Shown: in pieces, positions 36,034 to 44,844 of the stretch
Layout: each line of letters opens with the position of its first letter
How positions within the stretch are numbered: position 1 is the first letter of the stretch
Assembly (NCBI RefSeq): GCF_023715885.1
Contig: NZ_JAMBOY010000007.1
Coordinates: forward strand, 62,001-126,000
Source of the DNA: Microbacterium hydrocarbonoxydans
GTDB taxonomy: Bacteria > Actinomycetota > Actinomycetes > Actinomycetales > Microbacteriaceae
DNA: 64,000 bases
Direction: 5' to 3'
Program-made: the position numbers and the translations under genes
Notes under the pieces: model-generated
What the model was told of the DNA's origin: nothing
The model's input: only the letters and a program-made list of their open reading frames with translations
The model's database searches: none

Positions 36034-37005
36034 TCAGTCGGAGGACTTCAGCACGAAGACGTCGGTCGACGGCTCCGGGTCGAGCGAGGGGCGGTACACA
36101 TCCGGCTCGATGTAGATCACCCGGGCGATCGGGACGGCCTCGCGGATGCGGGCTTCGATCACGTCGATGTCGTCGGTGGCCTCGCGGAGGGGCTTGTCGG
36201 CGCTGAGAGCGATCTTCGCCGCGACCATCAGTTCATCCGGACCCAGATACAGGGTCTTCATGTGGATGATCTTCTCGATCTCGTCGCCCGCGTTGATCGC
36301 GTCGACGATGCGGTCGTGGTCGGCCGACGTCGCGCCCTCACCGACCAGCAGGCTCTTGGTCTCCACGCCCAGCACGATCGCGATCAGCACCAGCAGCACA
36401 CCGATCATGACCGTGCCCAGGGCGTCGAACAGCGGGTTGCCGGTGATCACGGTGAGGCCGACGCCCAGCAAGGCGAAGGTGAGGCCGGTGAGCGCTCCGA
36501 CATCCTCCAGGAGCACGACAGGGAGTTCGGGTGCCTTCGCGCGGCGCACGAACGACGCCCACGACTGTCCCTTCTCGCGGACCAGGTTGCTCTCCTTGAC
36601 GGCCGTGCGCAGCGAGAACGACTCCAGCCCGATCGCGATCAGCAGCACCACGATCGGCAGCCACCACCAGGTCTGGTCGAGCTCATGCGGGTGAGTGAGC
36701 TTCTCGACACCCTCGTAGATCGCGAACAGACCACCGACGGAGAAGAGGATGATCGACACGACGAACGCGTAGACGTAGCGCTCGCGCCCGTACCCGAACG
36801 GGTGGGCGCGGTCTGCCTCTCTCTTCGCCCTGCGTCCGCCGAGCATCAGGAGCAGCTGGTTGCCGGAGTCGGCGACGGAGTGGATGGCCTCGGCGAGCAT
36901 GGATGCGGAGCCCGAGAGCGCCCACGCGAGGAACTTCGCCAGGGCGATGCCCAGGTTCGCCAGGAACGCCGCGATGATCGCCTTGCTGCCGCCGGAAGCA
37001 CTCAT
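36034..37005 (-). CDS. Cation diffusion facilitator family transporter
   Basis: Divalent metal (probably Zn2+) exporter of 323 residues with six membrane helices and a cytoplasmic C-terminal domain. The helix 2 metal site is AEAIHSVADSGNQ (H-x3-D). The helix 5 site is LLEDVGALTG, in which the usual His is replaced by Glu; this occurs in the SLC30A9/YdbO-like branch. AHPFGYGRERYVYAF is a family loop. TAGACT lies 6 bases before the ATG, a leaderless start. Metal specificity is not certain. Confidence 0.92.
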   Translation of the reverse strand: MSASGGSKAIIAAFLANLGIALAKFLAWALSGSASMLAEAIHSVADSGNQLLLMLGGRRAKREADRAHPFGYGRERYVYAFVVSIILFSVGGLFAIYEGVEKLTHPHELDQTWWWLPIVVLLIAIGLESFSLRTAVKESNLVREKGQSWASFVRRAKAPELPVVLLEDVGALTGLTFALLGVGLTVITGNPLFDALGTVMIGVLLVLIAIVLGVETKSLLVGEGATSADHDRIVDAINAGDEIEKIIHMKTLYLGPDELMVAAKIALSADKPLREATDDIDVIEARIREAVPIARVIYIEPDVYRPSLDPEPSTDVFVLKSSD

Positions 37006-37065
37006 GGTCCGAGTCTAGAACCGCCGCCCGGAGGATGCCGGGTGAGCCCGCCGTAGGATGGCGAC

Positions 37066-37905
37066 ATGGCTGACTCCCTTCCCTCTCTCACGTTCGTCGG
37101 TGCCGGATCGATGGGCGGAGCCATCCTCCGTGGAGTGGTCGCCTCCGGCATCCGCGTCGACGGCGGGATCACCGCCACCAATCGTTCCGCGGAGAAAGCC
37201 GCAGCCTTCGCCGACCTCGACGGCGTCACCAGCATCGCCCTCTCGGAGCAGCCGGACGGCAACGTCGCAGCGGTCTCCGGTGCGCGGATCGTGCTCGTCG
37301 GCGTCAAGCCGGCCATGGTGCCCGACCTGCTCCGCGAGATCGCCCCGTCGCTAGGCGACGACACCATCGTCGTGAGCCTCGCGGCGGGCGTCACCCTCGC
37401 GACGTTCGCGGATATCCTCGGCGCCGACGCCCGCATCGTCCGGTCGATGCCGAACACCCCGGCCACGGTGGGGAAGGCGGTCACGGGCCTCGCGGCCGGC
37501 GGGGGTGCCTCCGCCGATGACCTCGCCCTCGTACGTCGCCTGTTCGAGACCGTCGGGGCCGTGATCGAGGTGCCGGAGTCGCAGATAGACGCGCTGTCGA
37601 CCATCTCCGGCTCGGGCCCGGCCTACGTCTTCCTGCTCATCGAAGAGCTCACCAAGGCCGCCGAGGGCATGGGCTTCGACCGGGCCGACGCGCGGCTCAT
37701 GGCCGAGCAGACGTTCATCGGCGCGACCGCGCTGCTCGACGCATCGGGGGAGGAGCCCGCAGAGCTCCGGCGGCGCGTCACGAGTCCGAAGGGCACGACG
37801 GAGCGGGCTGTGGCGGTGCTGCAGGTCGCCCACCTGGATCGGACGTTCGCGGATGCCGCGGCGGCTGCCCTCGCCAGGGCGAAGGAGCTCGCTGCCGGCG
37901 CGTGA
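37066..37905 (+). CDS. proC: Pyrroline-5-carboxylate reductase
   Basis: NAD(P)H-dependent enzyme of 279 residues for the last step of proline synthesis. The Rossmann loop is VGAGSMGGAILRG; family blocks are VRSMPNTPATVGKAV, TISGSGPAYVFLLIE and RRVTSPKGTTE near the C-terminus. TAGGAT lies 6 bases before the ATG at 37066, a leaderless start. It is divergent from the CDF transporter gene. Confidence 0.96.
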   Translation: MADSLPSLTFVGAGSMGGAILRGVVASGIRVDGGITATNRSAEKAAAFADLDGVTSIALSEQPDGNVAAVSGARIVLVGVKPAMVPDLLREIAPSLGDDTIVVSLAAGVTLATFADILGADARIVRSMPNTPATVGKAVTGLAAGGGASADDLALVRRLFETVGAVIEVPESQIDALSTISGSGPAYVFLLIEELTKAAEGMGFDRADARLMAEQTFIGATALLDASGEEPAELRRRVTSPKGTTERAVAVLQVAHLDRTFADAAAAALARAKELAAGA

Positions 37906-37950
37906 CACCGCGTTCGCGGGTCGTGGCTGCGTGAGCGACGCGGTCGGATC

Positions 37951-38622
37951 TCAGCGGTCGAGGGCCGCGAAGCGCTCGATGTCGCTGTTCGTGCCCGACA
38001 CGATGATGAGGTCGTGGTTGGTGACGATCGTGTTCGCCTCCGCGTAGCGGAACGGCTTGCCGGGACTCTTCACCCCGACGACCGTCACCCGGTACTTGCT
38101 GCGCACGCCCGACTCGTTCAGGCCGATGCCACGGATGAACTTGGGCGGATACATCTTCGCGAGCACGAAGTCGTCGTCGAAGCGGATGAAGTCGAGCATC
38201 CGTCCGCTGACGAGGTGCGCCACGCGTTCGCCGGCCTCCCGCTCCGGGTAGATGACGTGGTTGGCGCCGACACGGGCGAGGATCTTGCCGTGCGATTGCG
38301 AGACCGCCTTCGCCCAGATCTGCGGCACCTTCAGGTCGACGAGGTTGGCGGTGATGAGCACGGATGCCTCGATGGACGAGCCGACCGCCACGACGGCGAC
38401 CTGGAAGTCCTGCGCGCCGATCTGGCGAAGGGCGTCGATGTTCTTCGCGTCGGCCTGCACCGTGTGGGTGACCCGGTCGGACCATTTCTGCACGAGCTCG
38501 AGATTGCCGTCGATCGCGAGCACCTCGCGATCGAGGCGGTCGAGCTCGCCGGCGCACGCAGCGCCGAACCGGCCCAGACCGATGACGAGGACGGGAGCGT
38601 CGCCCCGGAGGACTTCAACCAA
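37951..38622 (-). CDS. ktrA: RCK potassium-channel regulatory subunit KtrA-like
   Basis: Cytoplasmic K+ uptake regulator of 223 residues with an N-terminal Rossmann RCK_N domain (LVIGLGRFGAACAGEL, EVLAIDGN) that binds nucleotide (ATP/ADP or NAD) and a C-terminal RCK_C domain (RGIGLNESGVRSKYRVTVV). It overlaps the ktrB gene by 8 bases, so channel and gate are made together. KtrA and TrkA are close relatives; the single RCK unit favours KtrA. Confidence 0.92.
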   Translation of the reverse strand: MVEVLRGDAPVLVIGLGRFGAACAGELDRLDREVLAIDGNLELVQKWSDRVTHTVQADAKNIDALRQIGAQDFQVAVVAVGSSIEASVLITANLVDLKVPQIWAKAVSQSHGKILARVGANHVIYPEREAGERVAHLVSGRMLDFIRFDDDFVLAKMYPPKFIRGIGLNESGVRSKYRVTVVGVKSPGKPFRYAEANTIVTNHDLIIVSGTNSDIERFAALDR

Positions 38623-40045
38623 CGATCGGCCTTTCCACGGGCAGTGAGTAGTACTGCGTTCGCGATGTCGCGGCGACGGCCGCAGCGAGAGTCACTGTAC
38701 CAACGCGCCCCATGAAGATGGTGGCCGCGAGCACGTAGGCGCCGGCGTCCGGCAGCTCAGCCGTGAGGCCCGAGGAGAGGCCCACCGTCGCGAAGGCGGA
38801 GATCACGTCGAACAGCACGTGACTGAGGTCGGCCTTCGTGATCTGTGCGATCACGATCGTCGACAGCGCCACGATGGTGGCACCCCACGCGACGACGCTG
38901 AGCGCGACGCGCTGCACGTCGCTCGGGATGCGGCGGCCGAACGCCTCGACCGACTGGCGGCCCTTCGCCTCCGACCACACGGCGATCGCGAGCACGGCGA
39001 GGGTCGTCACCTTGATGCCGCCGGCGGTGGATGCCGAGCCGCCGCCCACGAACATCAGCATGCTGGCAGCGAGCAACGACGAGCCGTTCATGTCGTCGAT
39101 CTCGATCACGCTGAACCCGCCGGACCGGGTCATCGCCGATAGGAAGAAGGCCTGGAACGTCGTGTCCGCGGCATCCATCGACCCGAAGGTTTTGGGGTTG
39201 TTGTATTCGAGCACGAGGAACACCGCAGCACCGAGCACGAAGAGCAGCACGGTCGTGACCAGTGTGAGCTTGGTGTGCAGCGACCACTTCTGCACGTGCC
39301 AGACGTGTTTCGCGAGCGTGTAGATCACCGGGAACCCGATGCTCCCGAGGAACACGCCGACCATCAGCAGAGAGAGCACGAGATAGTCGTCGGCGAACAC
39401 CGCGACCCCGCCGTCGTTCGGGGCGAAGCCCGTGTTCGTGAACGCCATGGCCGAGAAGTACGGCGCCTCCCACAGGGCGGCGATCGGGTCGACTCCCGCC
39501 ATCACCAGGGCGGGATAGAGGAGCACGGCCAGCGTGCCCTCGATGATGAGCGCGGAGACGGCGACGGTGGTGAGCAGCTGACCGACCTCGCCGAGACGAA
39601 CGGTCTGGCTCTCGTTGACCACTCCGCCGTGCGCGCGCAGCGGATTCGTGTCACCGGCTGCGAGGAGCTTGGCACGCAGTCCCAGCCGTTTCGAGATGAG
39701 CATGCCCATGAGCGAGGCCAGGGTCAGCACGCCGAGGGCGCCGATGTTGACACCGATGAAGATCAGCACGTGTCCGAACGGGGACCAGTGGTTGGCCATG
39801 TCGACCGTCGCGAGTCCCGTGACGCAGATCGTCGACACCGCGGTGAACAGCGCGTCGGCGAGAGGTGTGACGGTCCGTGACGCCGACGAGATCGGCAGTG
39901 ACAACAGGACGGTGAAGACGAGGATCAGGAGCGCGAAGATCACGATCGCGAACCGCGACGGCGACGACGTGATGATGTGCTTGCCCCAGGAGGCCGCGGT
40001 CTTGAGACGGTGGCCGGGAGACGACGCCGACACGATGCCCGACAT
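38615..40045 (-). CDS. ktrB: TrkH/KtrB-family potassium uptake protein
   Basis: K+ translocating membrane subunit of 476 residues, built from four M-P-M repeats. The four filter loops are STICVTGLATVD, AMAFTNTGFAPND, AMTRSGGFSVIE and AFATVGLSSGLT. Each retains the filter glycine. The start at 40045 is chosen because a GGGGGA site lies 6 bases upstream and MSGIVSA fits; an earlier in-frame ATG at 40114 adds basic residues with no site. It is followed by the ktrA regulator in an 8-base overlap. Confidence 0.94.
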   Translation of the reverse strand: MSGIVSASSPGHRLKTAASWGKHIITSSPSRFAIVIFALLILVFTVLLSLPISSASRTVTPLADALFTAVSTICVTGLATVDMANHWSPFGHVLIFIGVNIGALGVLTLASLMGMLISKRLGLRAKLLAAGDTNPLRAHGGVVNESQTVRLGEVGQLLTTVAVSALIIEGTLAVLLYPALVMAGVDPIAALWEAPYFSAMAFTNTGFAPNDGGVAVFADDYLVLSLLMVGVFLGSIGFPVIYTLAKHVWHVQKWSLHTKLTLVTTVLLFVLGAAVFLVLEYNNPKTFGSMDAADTTFQAFFLSAMTRSGGFSVIEIDDMNGSSLLAASMLMFVGGGSASTAGGIKVTTLAVLAIAVWSEAKGRQSVEAFGRRIPSDVQRVALSVVAWGATIVALSTIVIAQITKADLSHVLFDVISAFATVGLSSGLTAELPDAGAYVLAATIFMGRVGTVTLAAAVAATSRTQYYSLPVERPIVG

Positions 40046-40148
40046 CGCGTCCCCCTTCGTCTGTCTCCCACCCCAGCGGCGGCGGCACGGCGGTGATCGC
40101 CGAGCCTTCGTCATGGTACTCCGTGCCGGGGACGACTACCCTGATCAC

Positions 40149-40565
40149 ATGACCGACATCTTCGACGTGATCGCAGACGGCACGAGGCGCGACATCCTCC
40201 AGCTCCTCCTGCGACGCACGTCCGAAGGGGATGCAGGCACGAGCGTCAGCCACATCGTCGCCGACCTCGGCATCAGTCAGCCGACGGTGTCGAAGCACCT
40301 GAAGGTCCTCCGCGAGGCTGAGCTCGTGAGCGTGCGGGAGGACGGTCAGCGTCGCTTCTACAGCCTCGCGGTCGAGCCGCTCGAGGCCGTCGACGACTGG
40401 CTGGTGCCGTTCCTCGTCGACGCCTACGGCGATGACGCGCCGGATATCGACTACCCGGGCCAGCCGCTGCCGGACGGAGCGGCGCACGCCGCAGAGGTGG
40501 TCGGCCGCGCCGCGGCATCCGCGAAGCACGTCGTGACGTCGGCGCTGAAGCGCTTCGGGAACTGA
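40149..40565 (+). CDS. ArsR-family transcriptional regulator
   Basis: A 138-residue winged-helix repressor: IFDVIADGTRRDILQLLL, SHIVADLGISQPTVSKHLKV (recognition helix) and DGQRRFYSLAVEPL (wing). No cysteine metal site is seen, so it is not obviously metal-sensing. A C-terminal extension of 40 residues ends in a basic helix (KHVVTSALKRFGN). TACCCT lies 6 bases before the ATG, a leaderless start. It is divergent from ktrB; whether it controls ktrBA is unknown. Confidence 0.9.
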   Translation: MTDIFDVIADGTRRDILQLLLRRTSEGDAGTSVSHIVADLGISQPTVSKHLKVLREAELVSVREDGQRRFYSLAVEPLEAVDDWLVPFLVDAYGDDAPDIDYPGQPLPDGAAHAAEVVGRAAASAKHVVTSALKRFGN

Positions 40566-40580
40566 CCCGTCGGACGCACT

Positions 40581-40619
40581 CCGCCCCCGACGACACGGGG
40601 GGCTTGTCGACGGGGGCGG
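40581..40619. terminator. Strong GC-rich hairpin after the ArsR gene
   Basis: CCGCCCCCG (40581-40589) pairs with CGGGGGCGG (40611-40619), then an A/A mismatch, then CGAC pairs with GTCG. There is no T-tract on either side. It lies 16 bases after the ArsR stop and upstream of nothing on the plus strand, as expected of a terminator serving convergent genes. Confidence 0.55.
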
Positions 40620-40741
40620 AACCGCGGGCCCCATACCCGCGTGGGCCGGAAAGGTGCCTGTCCGAGCCGTTCCCTGAGCGTGCCAGGCGCGCCTGAACGG
40701 TTCCGGGACGGCCGCTATGTCTCTCCTGGGATGCCTGCGCC

Positions 40742-41554
40742 TCAGCGTCTTCCGGCCGTCCGACGGAACAGCCACCCGCCCCAGGCGACTGCGATCACCA
40801 GGATGAGGACGCACCAGCCGATCGCCCATAGCGGCTGCCCGTCGAGCGGTACGGCGGTGAGCAGCCCGCGGATGGTGTCGACGATCGGCGTGATCGGCTG
40901 GTGCGCCGCCACCGGCTGCAACCACCCGGGCATGCTCGCGATCGGAACGAAGGCGCTGGAGAGGTACGGCAGGAAGAGCAGGATGAATCCGTAGCCGTTG
41001 GCGCCCTCGGGGGAGCCGGCCGCGAGTCCGATCGCCGCGAACAGGTAGGTGATGGCGAGGATGTAGAGCGCGATGAGGCCCGCGAGTGCGATCCAGTCGA
41101 GGAACGTCGCCTGGGGTCGAAAGCCCACGAGGATGCCGACGCCGATGACGACGGCGGTCGCGACGAGGTTCCGCAGCACACTCGCGACGACATGCCCGGT
41201 GAGAACGGCGCTCGCGCGGATCGGCATGGTGCGGAACCGGTCGATGATGCCGTTCTGCATGTCGGTCGCCACGTACAGTGCCGTCGATGAGGCGCCGAAT
41301 CCCGCGCACGTGAGGATGATCCCGGGCACGACGTAGTCGACGTAGGCGCCGGACGGGTCGATCGCCCCGCCGAACACCCACGTGAACATCAGCATGAGCA
41401 TCACGGGGAGGAGGATGGCCATGAGCAGCGACTCGCCGTCGCGGAGCGAGTAGCGCAGGCTCCTGCCCACGAAGACGGATTCGGCGGCCAGACCGCCGAG
41501 ACGCGGACGGGGGAGCGGTGCACCCGGGGCAGATGCCGCAAGCTTGGCGCTCAT
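40742..41554 (-). CDS. ABC-2 type exporter permease (DrrB-like)
   Basis: Permease of 270 residues with six membrane helices, of the DrrB/NodJ type (SLRYSLRDGESLLMAILLPV, DYVVPGIILTCAGFGASST, PIASMPGWLQPVAAHQPITP). Its ATG overlaps the ATPase stop by 4 bases (ATGA), so it pairs with the ATPase downstream in the same operon. Two such subunits and two ATPases would make a drug or lipid exporter; the substrate is unknown. Confidence 0.92.
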   Translation of the reverse strand: MSAKLAASAPGAPLPRPRLGGLAAESVFVGRSLRYSLRDGESLLMAILLPVMLMLMFTWVFGGAIDPSGAYVDYVVPGIILTCAGFGASSTALYVATDMQNGIIDRFRTMPIRASAVLTGHVVASVLRNLVATAVVIGVGILVGFRPQATFLDWIALAGLIALYILAITYLFAAIGLAAGSPEGANGYGFILLFLPYLSSAFVPIASMPGWLQPVAAHQPITPIVDTIRGLLTAVPLDGQPLWAIGWCVLILVIAVAWGGWLFRRTAGRR

Positions 41555-42435
41555 GCGTTGTGCTTCTCTCGGGTGGTGACGGCGAGGAACACGTCGTCGA
41601 GGGTGGGACGTCGCAGGGAGACGGTGCCGTGGTAGCCCGCTTCGTCGAGCTCGTCGAGCTCGTCGAGCGCACGGCGCAGACCGGCGACGCTGCCGTCGGT
41701 GGGGACCCGACCGATCAGCTCGCCGCGGATGTCGTGCAGTTCCACGGTGTCGCCCCCGACCCGCGCCTTGAGGTCGGCCGGTGTACCGAGAGCGGCGACC
41801 CGGCCGTCGTGCAGCACGGCAATGCGGTCGGCGAGTTGGTCGGCCTCCTCGAGGTATTGCGTCGTGAGGAACACCGTCGTCCCGGCCGCCGCCAGGGTGC
41901 GGATGATGTTCCACAGGTCGCGACGGCTTCGGGTGTCGAGGCCGGTGGTCGGCTCATCGAGGAACAGCACCTCGGGCATGACGACGAAGCTCAGGGCGAG
42001 GTCGAGTCGTCTCCGCATTCCGCCGGAGAAGGTCCGTACTCGTCTGCGCGCCGCCTCGGTCAGGTCGAACTGCGAGATCAGCTCCGCGGCCCGCCGGGCG
42101 GAGGCCGCGCGGCTGAGGCCCGCCAGCCGCGCGAACATGACGACGTTCTCGGTCGCCGACAGCGCGTCGTCGACGGCCGCGGCCTGCCCGGTCAGACTGA
42201 TCCGCCGCTGCACCTCGGCCCGCTGCGTCCGTGTGTCGAAGCCGGCGACCGTGGCGGAGCCGGCGTCGGCGGAGAGCAGCGTCGTGAGGATGCTGATGAT
42301 CGTGGTCTTGCCGGCGCCGTTCGGGCCGAGCAAGGCGAAGACCTCGCCTCGGACGACCGAAAGATCGAGGTCGTCGATGACGACGTGCATGCCGAAAGTC
42401 TTTCGCAGACCCTGCACTTCTATGGCTGTGGACAC
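41551..42435 (-). CDS. ABC exporter ATPase (DrrA-like)
   Basis: ABC ATPase of 294 residues of the daunorubicin-resistance type. Walker A is LGPNGAGKTT, the signature FSGGMRRRLDLA, Walker B VLFLDEPTTGLD and the D-loop/H-loop region FLTTQYLEEAD. The C-terminal 60 residues are the DrrA-specific extension. The GTG at 42435 is chosen for the GGAAGG upstream and the family start STAIEVQGLRKTFG. Divergent from the TetR gene across the operator region at 42436-42549, so it is probably the repressed target. Confidence 0.93.
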   Translation of the reverse strand: MSTAIEVQGLRKTFGMHVVIDDLDLSVVRGEVFALLGPNGAGKTTIISILTTLLSADAGSATVAGFDTRTQRAEVQRRISLTGQAAAVDDALSATENVVMFARLAGLSRAASARRAAELISQFDLTEAARRRVRTFSGGMRRRLDLALSFVVMPEVLFLDEPTTGLDTRSRRDLWNIIRTLAAAGTTVFLTTQYLEEADQLADRIAVLHDGRVAALGTPADLKARVGGDTVELHDIRGELIGRVPTDGSVAGLRRALDELDELDEAGYHGTVSLRRPTLDDVFLAVTTREKHNA

Positions 42436-42460
42436 TGGCCTTCCCTTTCGCGAGCTGTAT

Positions 42461-42503
42461 CTGTGTACGAGAGAAACTGTGTACAAGCGAAGCAACTGTG
42501 TAT
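42461..42503. repeat. Three direct repeats of CTGTGTA(C/T) in the TetR-ABC intergenic region
   Basis: CTGTGTAC at 42461-42468 and 42477-42484, and CTGTGTAT at 42496-42503 (periods 16 and 19 bases). They lie between the divergent genes, next to the TetR palindrome, and may be further operator or activator contacts. Confidence 0.45.
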
Positions 42504-42515
42504 GACGGTAACACA

Positions 42516-42534
42516 CTGTTTATTTAATAAACAG
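42516..42534. promoter_or_regulatory. TetR operator palindrome
   Basis: A perfect 19-base palindrome, CTGTTTATT-T-AATAAACAG, the most AT-rich spot in a GC-rich region. It sits between the -35 region and the -10 box TAGGAT (42538-42543) of the TetR gene, so bound repressor would block its own promoter, and it lies upstream of the ABC exporter. Confidence 0.85.
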
Positions 42535-42549
42535 AACTAGGATGAGCGG

Positions 42550-43482
42550 ATGACGGAGAACGAACCCCCGGAACTCCCGCGCGGCATCGCACTCGCATGG
42601 GGCGTCGCCGCGAACCCGCAGCGCGGGCCGAAGCGGGAGATGAGCGTTGAACGGATCGTCGAGACCGCCGTCGACATCGCTGACGCCGATGGCATCGGCG
42701 CCGTATCCATGGCGGCTGTCGCCGCCGCGCTCGGGTTCACGCCCATGTCCCTCTACCGTTACGTGAGCGCCAAGGACGATCTGCTCCTCCTCATGCAGGA
42801 GCACGCCACGGGCGTGCCGCCCGAGCCGCACCGCGAACTCGACGGATGGCGCGAGGTCCTGCTGCACCTGTGGGGCGAGCAGGTGCTGCTGTACCAACGG
42901 CACCCGTGGGTGCTGTCTCTGCCGATCACCGGCTCGCCGATCACGCCGAACAGCTCCGCGTGGCTCGATGCGAATCTCGCGGTGCTCGAGGGCACGCCGC
43001 TCAGCACGGACGAACGCATGGCGGTCGCGCTCGCGGTGACCGGTCATGCCCGATGGTGCGGCATCGTACTGGCCGGGTACACCGAGCAGGCCCGCGGCAG
43101 CGGGCTCACCCCCGACCAGGTCGCCATACGCGAATCCGAACTCTATGACCGAGTGATCTCGGCGGACGAGTTCCCGGCCCTTCGCCGCGCGATCGACGAC
43201 GGCGTCTTCACCTCTCCGGCCGATCCCTTCCGCTTCGGCGTCGAGCGCACGCTCGACGGCGTGGCCGCGTACATCGATGCGCTGGACCGCGGCGCACCGC
43301 ACGAGGACGCCTCAGAGTGGGTCGGCGCCGCGCCGGCGGAACTCGCCGGTGATCGGCGCGTGAAGGAGGCGAACCGGGCGGTGCGAGAGGCGGAGAAGGC
43401 GCTGCGGGCCGCTCGCAAGCAGGAGCGGCAGGCGATCCGGGAGGCCTCTGAGCGCCTGTCCCGCTCGACGCCTCGGGGCTGA
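42550..43482 (+). CDS. TetR/AcrR-family repressor
   Basis: A 310-residue regulator. The HTH lies near residues 32-80 (VERIVETAVDIADADGIGAV, MSLYRYVSAKDDLLLLM). A ligand-binding TetR C-terminal domain follows; the last 45 residues form a basic coiled coil (REAEKALRAARKQERQAIR), an unusual addition. TAGGAT lies 6 bases before the ATG at 42550. It is divergent from the DrrAB-like exporter, the probable target. The inducer is unknown. Confidence 0.93.
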   Translation: MTENEPPELPRGIALAWGVAANPQRGPKREMSVERIVETAVDIADADGIGAVSMAAVAAALGFTPMSLYRYVSAKDDLLLLMQEHATGVPPEPHRELDGWREVLLHLWGEQVLLYQRHPWVLSLPITGSPITPNSSAWLDANLAVLEGTPLSTDERMAVALAVTGHARWCGIVLAGYTEQARGSGLTPDQVAIRESELYDRVISADEFPALRRAIDDGVFTSPADPFRFGVERTLDGVAAYIDALDRGAPHEDASEWVGAAPAELAGDRRVKEANRAVREAEKALRAARKQERQAIREASERLSRSTPRG

Positions 43483-43510
43483 CTCGCTGCACGGCTGCCA
43501 TGATGTCGAG

Positions 43511-44437
43511 ATGACGAGACCTGCCGAGTACCGGGCCCACTTCGGCTTCGCCCTCTCGTTCGCGAACGGCGGGGGACTGACCGGCGAAGGCTTCCGTCTC
43601 GACCTCCCCTCGGCCCATCTCGGCGAAGCGGAGATCGCGACGCTGCTCGTGCGCCACCTCGGACTCGCGCTCGTGCAGGACGTCGAGCTGCGCGATCTGC
43701 GGATCATCGAAGAACCCCATCGCGGCTCGAGGGGCGTGGATACGGCGCCGACGACGGGACGTCGGATCATCGACCTCAGCCACCGGATCGACGCCGGACT
43801 CGTGACGTACCCCGGGTTGCCCGCACCCGTGATCACCTCTCACCTCACCCGTGAGGATTCGCGGAACAGGTACGCCGAAGGCACCGAGTTCGCGATGGAC
43901 ATCATCACGATGATCGGCAACACCGGTACGTATCTGAACGCGCCGTTCCACCGGTACGCCGACGGCGGAGATCTCGCGGCACTCGAGCTCGACACCCTCG
44001 TCGATCTGCCGGCGGAGGCGTTTCACCTGCGCGACGCCTGGACGCCGGAGCGACGCGGCATCGGTCCGCAGACGCTGGCGGATCGCGATCTGTCAGGGTC
44101 CGCGGTGCTGCTGGACACGGGGTGGAGTCGACACTTCGGAACGCCCGCTTACGGCCACGGAGCGCCCTTCCTCACCGAGGACGGTGCGCGCCGGCTCGTC
44201 GAGGCGGGTGTCGTTCTCGTCGGCATCGACTCGCTCGACATCGATGACACCGAGAGCGGAGGAGAGCGGCCCGTGCACAGCATCCTGCTGGCCGCGGGCG
44301 TGCACGTGGTCGAGCACCTGACCAATCTCGCCGAGGTACCCGCGCGCGGGGCCCGGTTCACGGCTGCGCCGCCCGCCGTGCGCGGATTCGGCACGTTCCC
44401 GGTGCGGGCCTTCGCCACCGTCGGCAGCGAACACTGA
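43511..44437 (+). CDS. Cyclase-family hydrolase with extra N-terminal domain
   Basis: A 308-residue protein. Residues about 80-300 are the metal-dependent cyclase/kynurenine formamidase fold: IIDLSHRIDAGLVTYPG, NTGTYLNAPFHRYADG (His and Asp ligands), DTGWSRHFGTPAYG and HVVEHLTNLAEVPARGARF. In front is a separate 75-residue domain (HFGFALSFANGGGLTGEGF, ELRDLRIIEEPHRG) that I do not recognise. CATGAT lies 6 bases before the ATG. No tryptophan-degradation gene adjoins it, so the reaction is open. Confidence 0.85.
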   Translation: MTRPAEYRAHFGFALSFANGGGLTGEGFRLDLPSAHLGEAEIATLLVRHLGLALVQDVELRDLRIIEEPHRGSRGVDTAPTTGRRIIDLSHRIDAGLVTYPGLPAPVITSHLTREDSRNRYAEGTEFAMDIITMIGNTGTYLNAPFHRYADGGDLAALELDTLVDLPAEAFHLRDAWTPERRGIGPQTLADRDLSGSAVLLDTGWSRHFGTPAYGHGAPFLTEDGARRLVEAGVVLVGIDSLDIDDTESGGERPVHSILLAAGVHVVEHLTNLAEVPARGARFTAAPPAVRGFGTFPVRAFATVGSEH

Positions 44438-44512
44438 TCACACGAGTCACACGGGTTTACACGCGTCCCAGCCAGCCCATAGAGTGTGCACATCGAGAAA
44501 GGGGTACGTGGG

Positions 44513-44704
44513 ATGCCCGAGGTGCCAGATGTCCGGTTCCTTACGGTGGCTGAGGTCGCCGAGTTGATGCGTGTGTCGAAGATGACCGTTTATCGGATGG
44601 TGCACGCTGGGGAGCTGCCTGCCATCCGCTTCGGACGGAGTTTCCGTGTGCCGGAGTCGGCGGTCGCCGACGCGCTGCAGCGTCCGATCTCCGACGTCGG
44701 TTGA
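44513..44704 (+). CDS. BldC-like/excisionase-type helix-turn-helix protein
   Basis: A 63-residue MerR-type DNA-binding protein with one winged HTH: FLTVAEVAELMRVSKMTVYR then HAGELPAIRFGRSFRVPESAV. It has the size and fold of BldC of Streptomyces and of phage excisionases, but no integrase is near, so a chromosomal regulator is more likely. The start at 44513 follows a G-rich site; GTG at 44486 adds 9 residues. It lies immediately upstream of bS22. Confidence 0.85.
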   Translation: MPEVPDVRFLTVAEVAELMRVSKMTVYRMVHAGELPAIRFGRSFRVPESAVADALQRPISDVG

Positions 44705-44735
44705 ACACCGGGGAGAGGTCCGCCTCTCGCGGTGA

Positions 44736-44781
44736 CGGAGCAGGCCGTTCGATTTGCTAGACTGCTCCGAGGCATTTTTTT
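44736..44781 (+). terminator. Hairpin and T-tract upstream of bS22
   Basis: CGGAGCAG (44736-44743) pairs perfectly with CTGCTCCG (44762-44769); seven T residues follow at 44775-44781, 5 bases beyond the stem. It could terminate the HTH gene. The loop and right arm contain an extended -10 candidate (TGCTAGACT, 44755-44763) that could start the bS22 message, so the element may do both jobs. Confidence 0.55.
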
Positions 44782-44844
44782 CCATGCCCGTACCCGGGTG
44801 TCCGCGACCATGCGACGCCCAGCCCCTGACGTAGTGAGGTTTCC

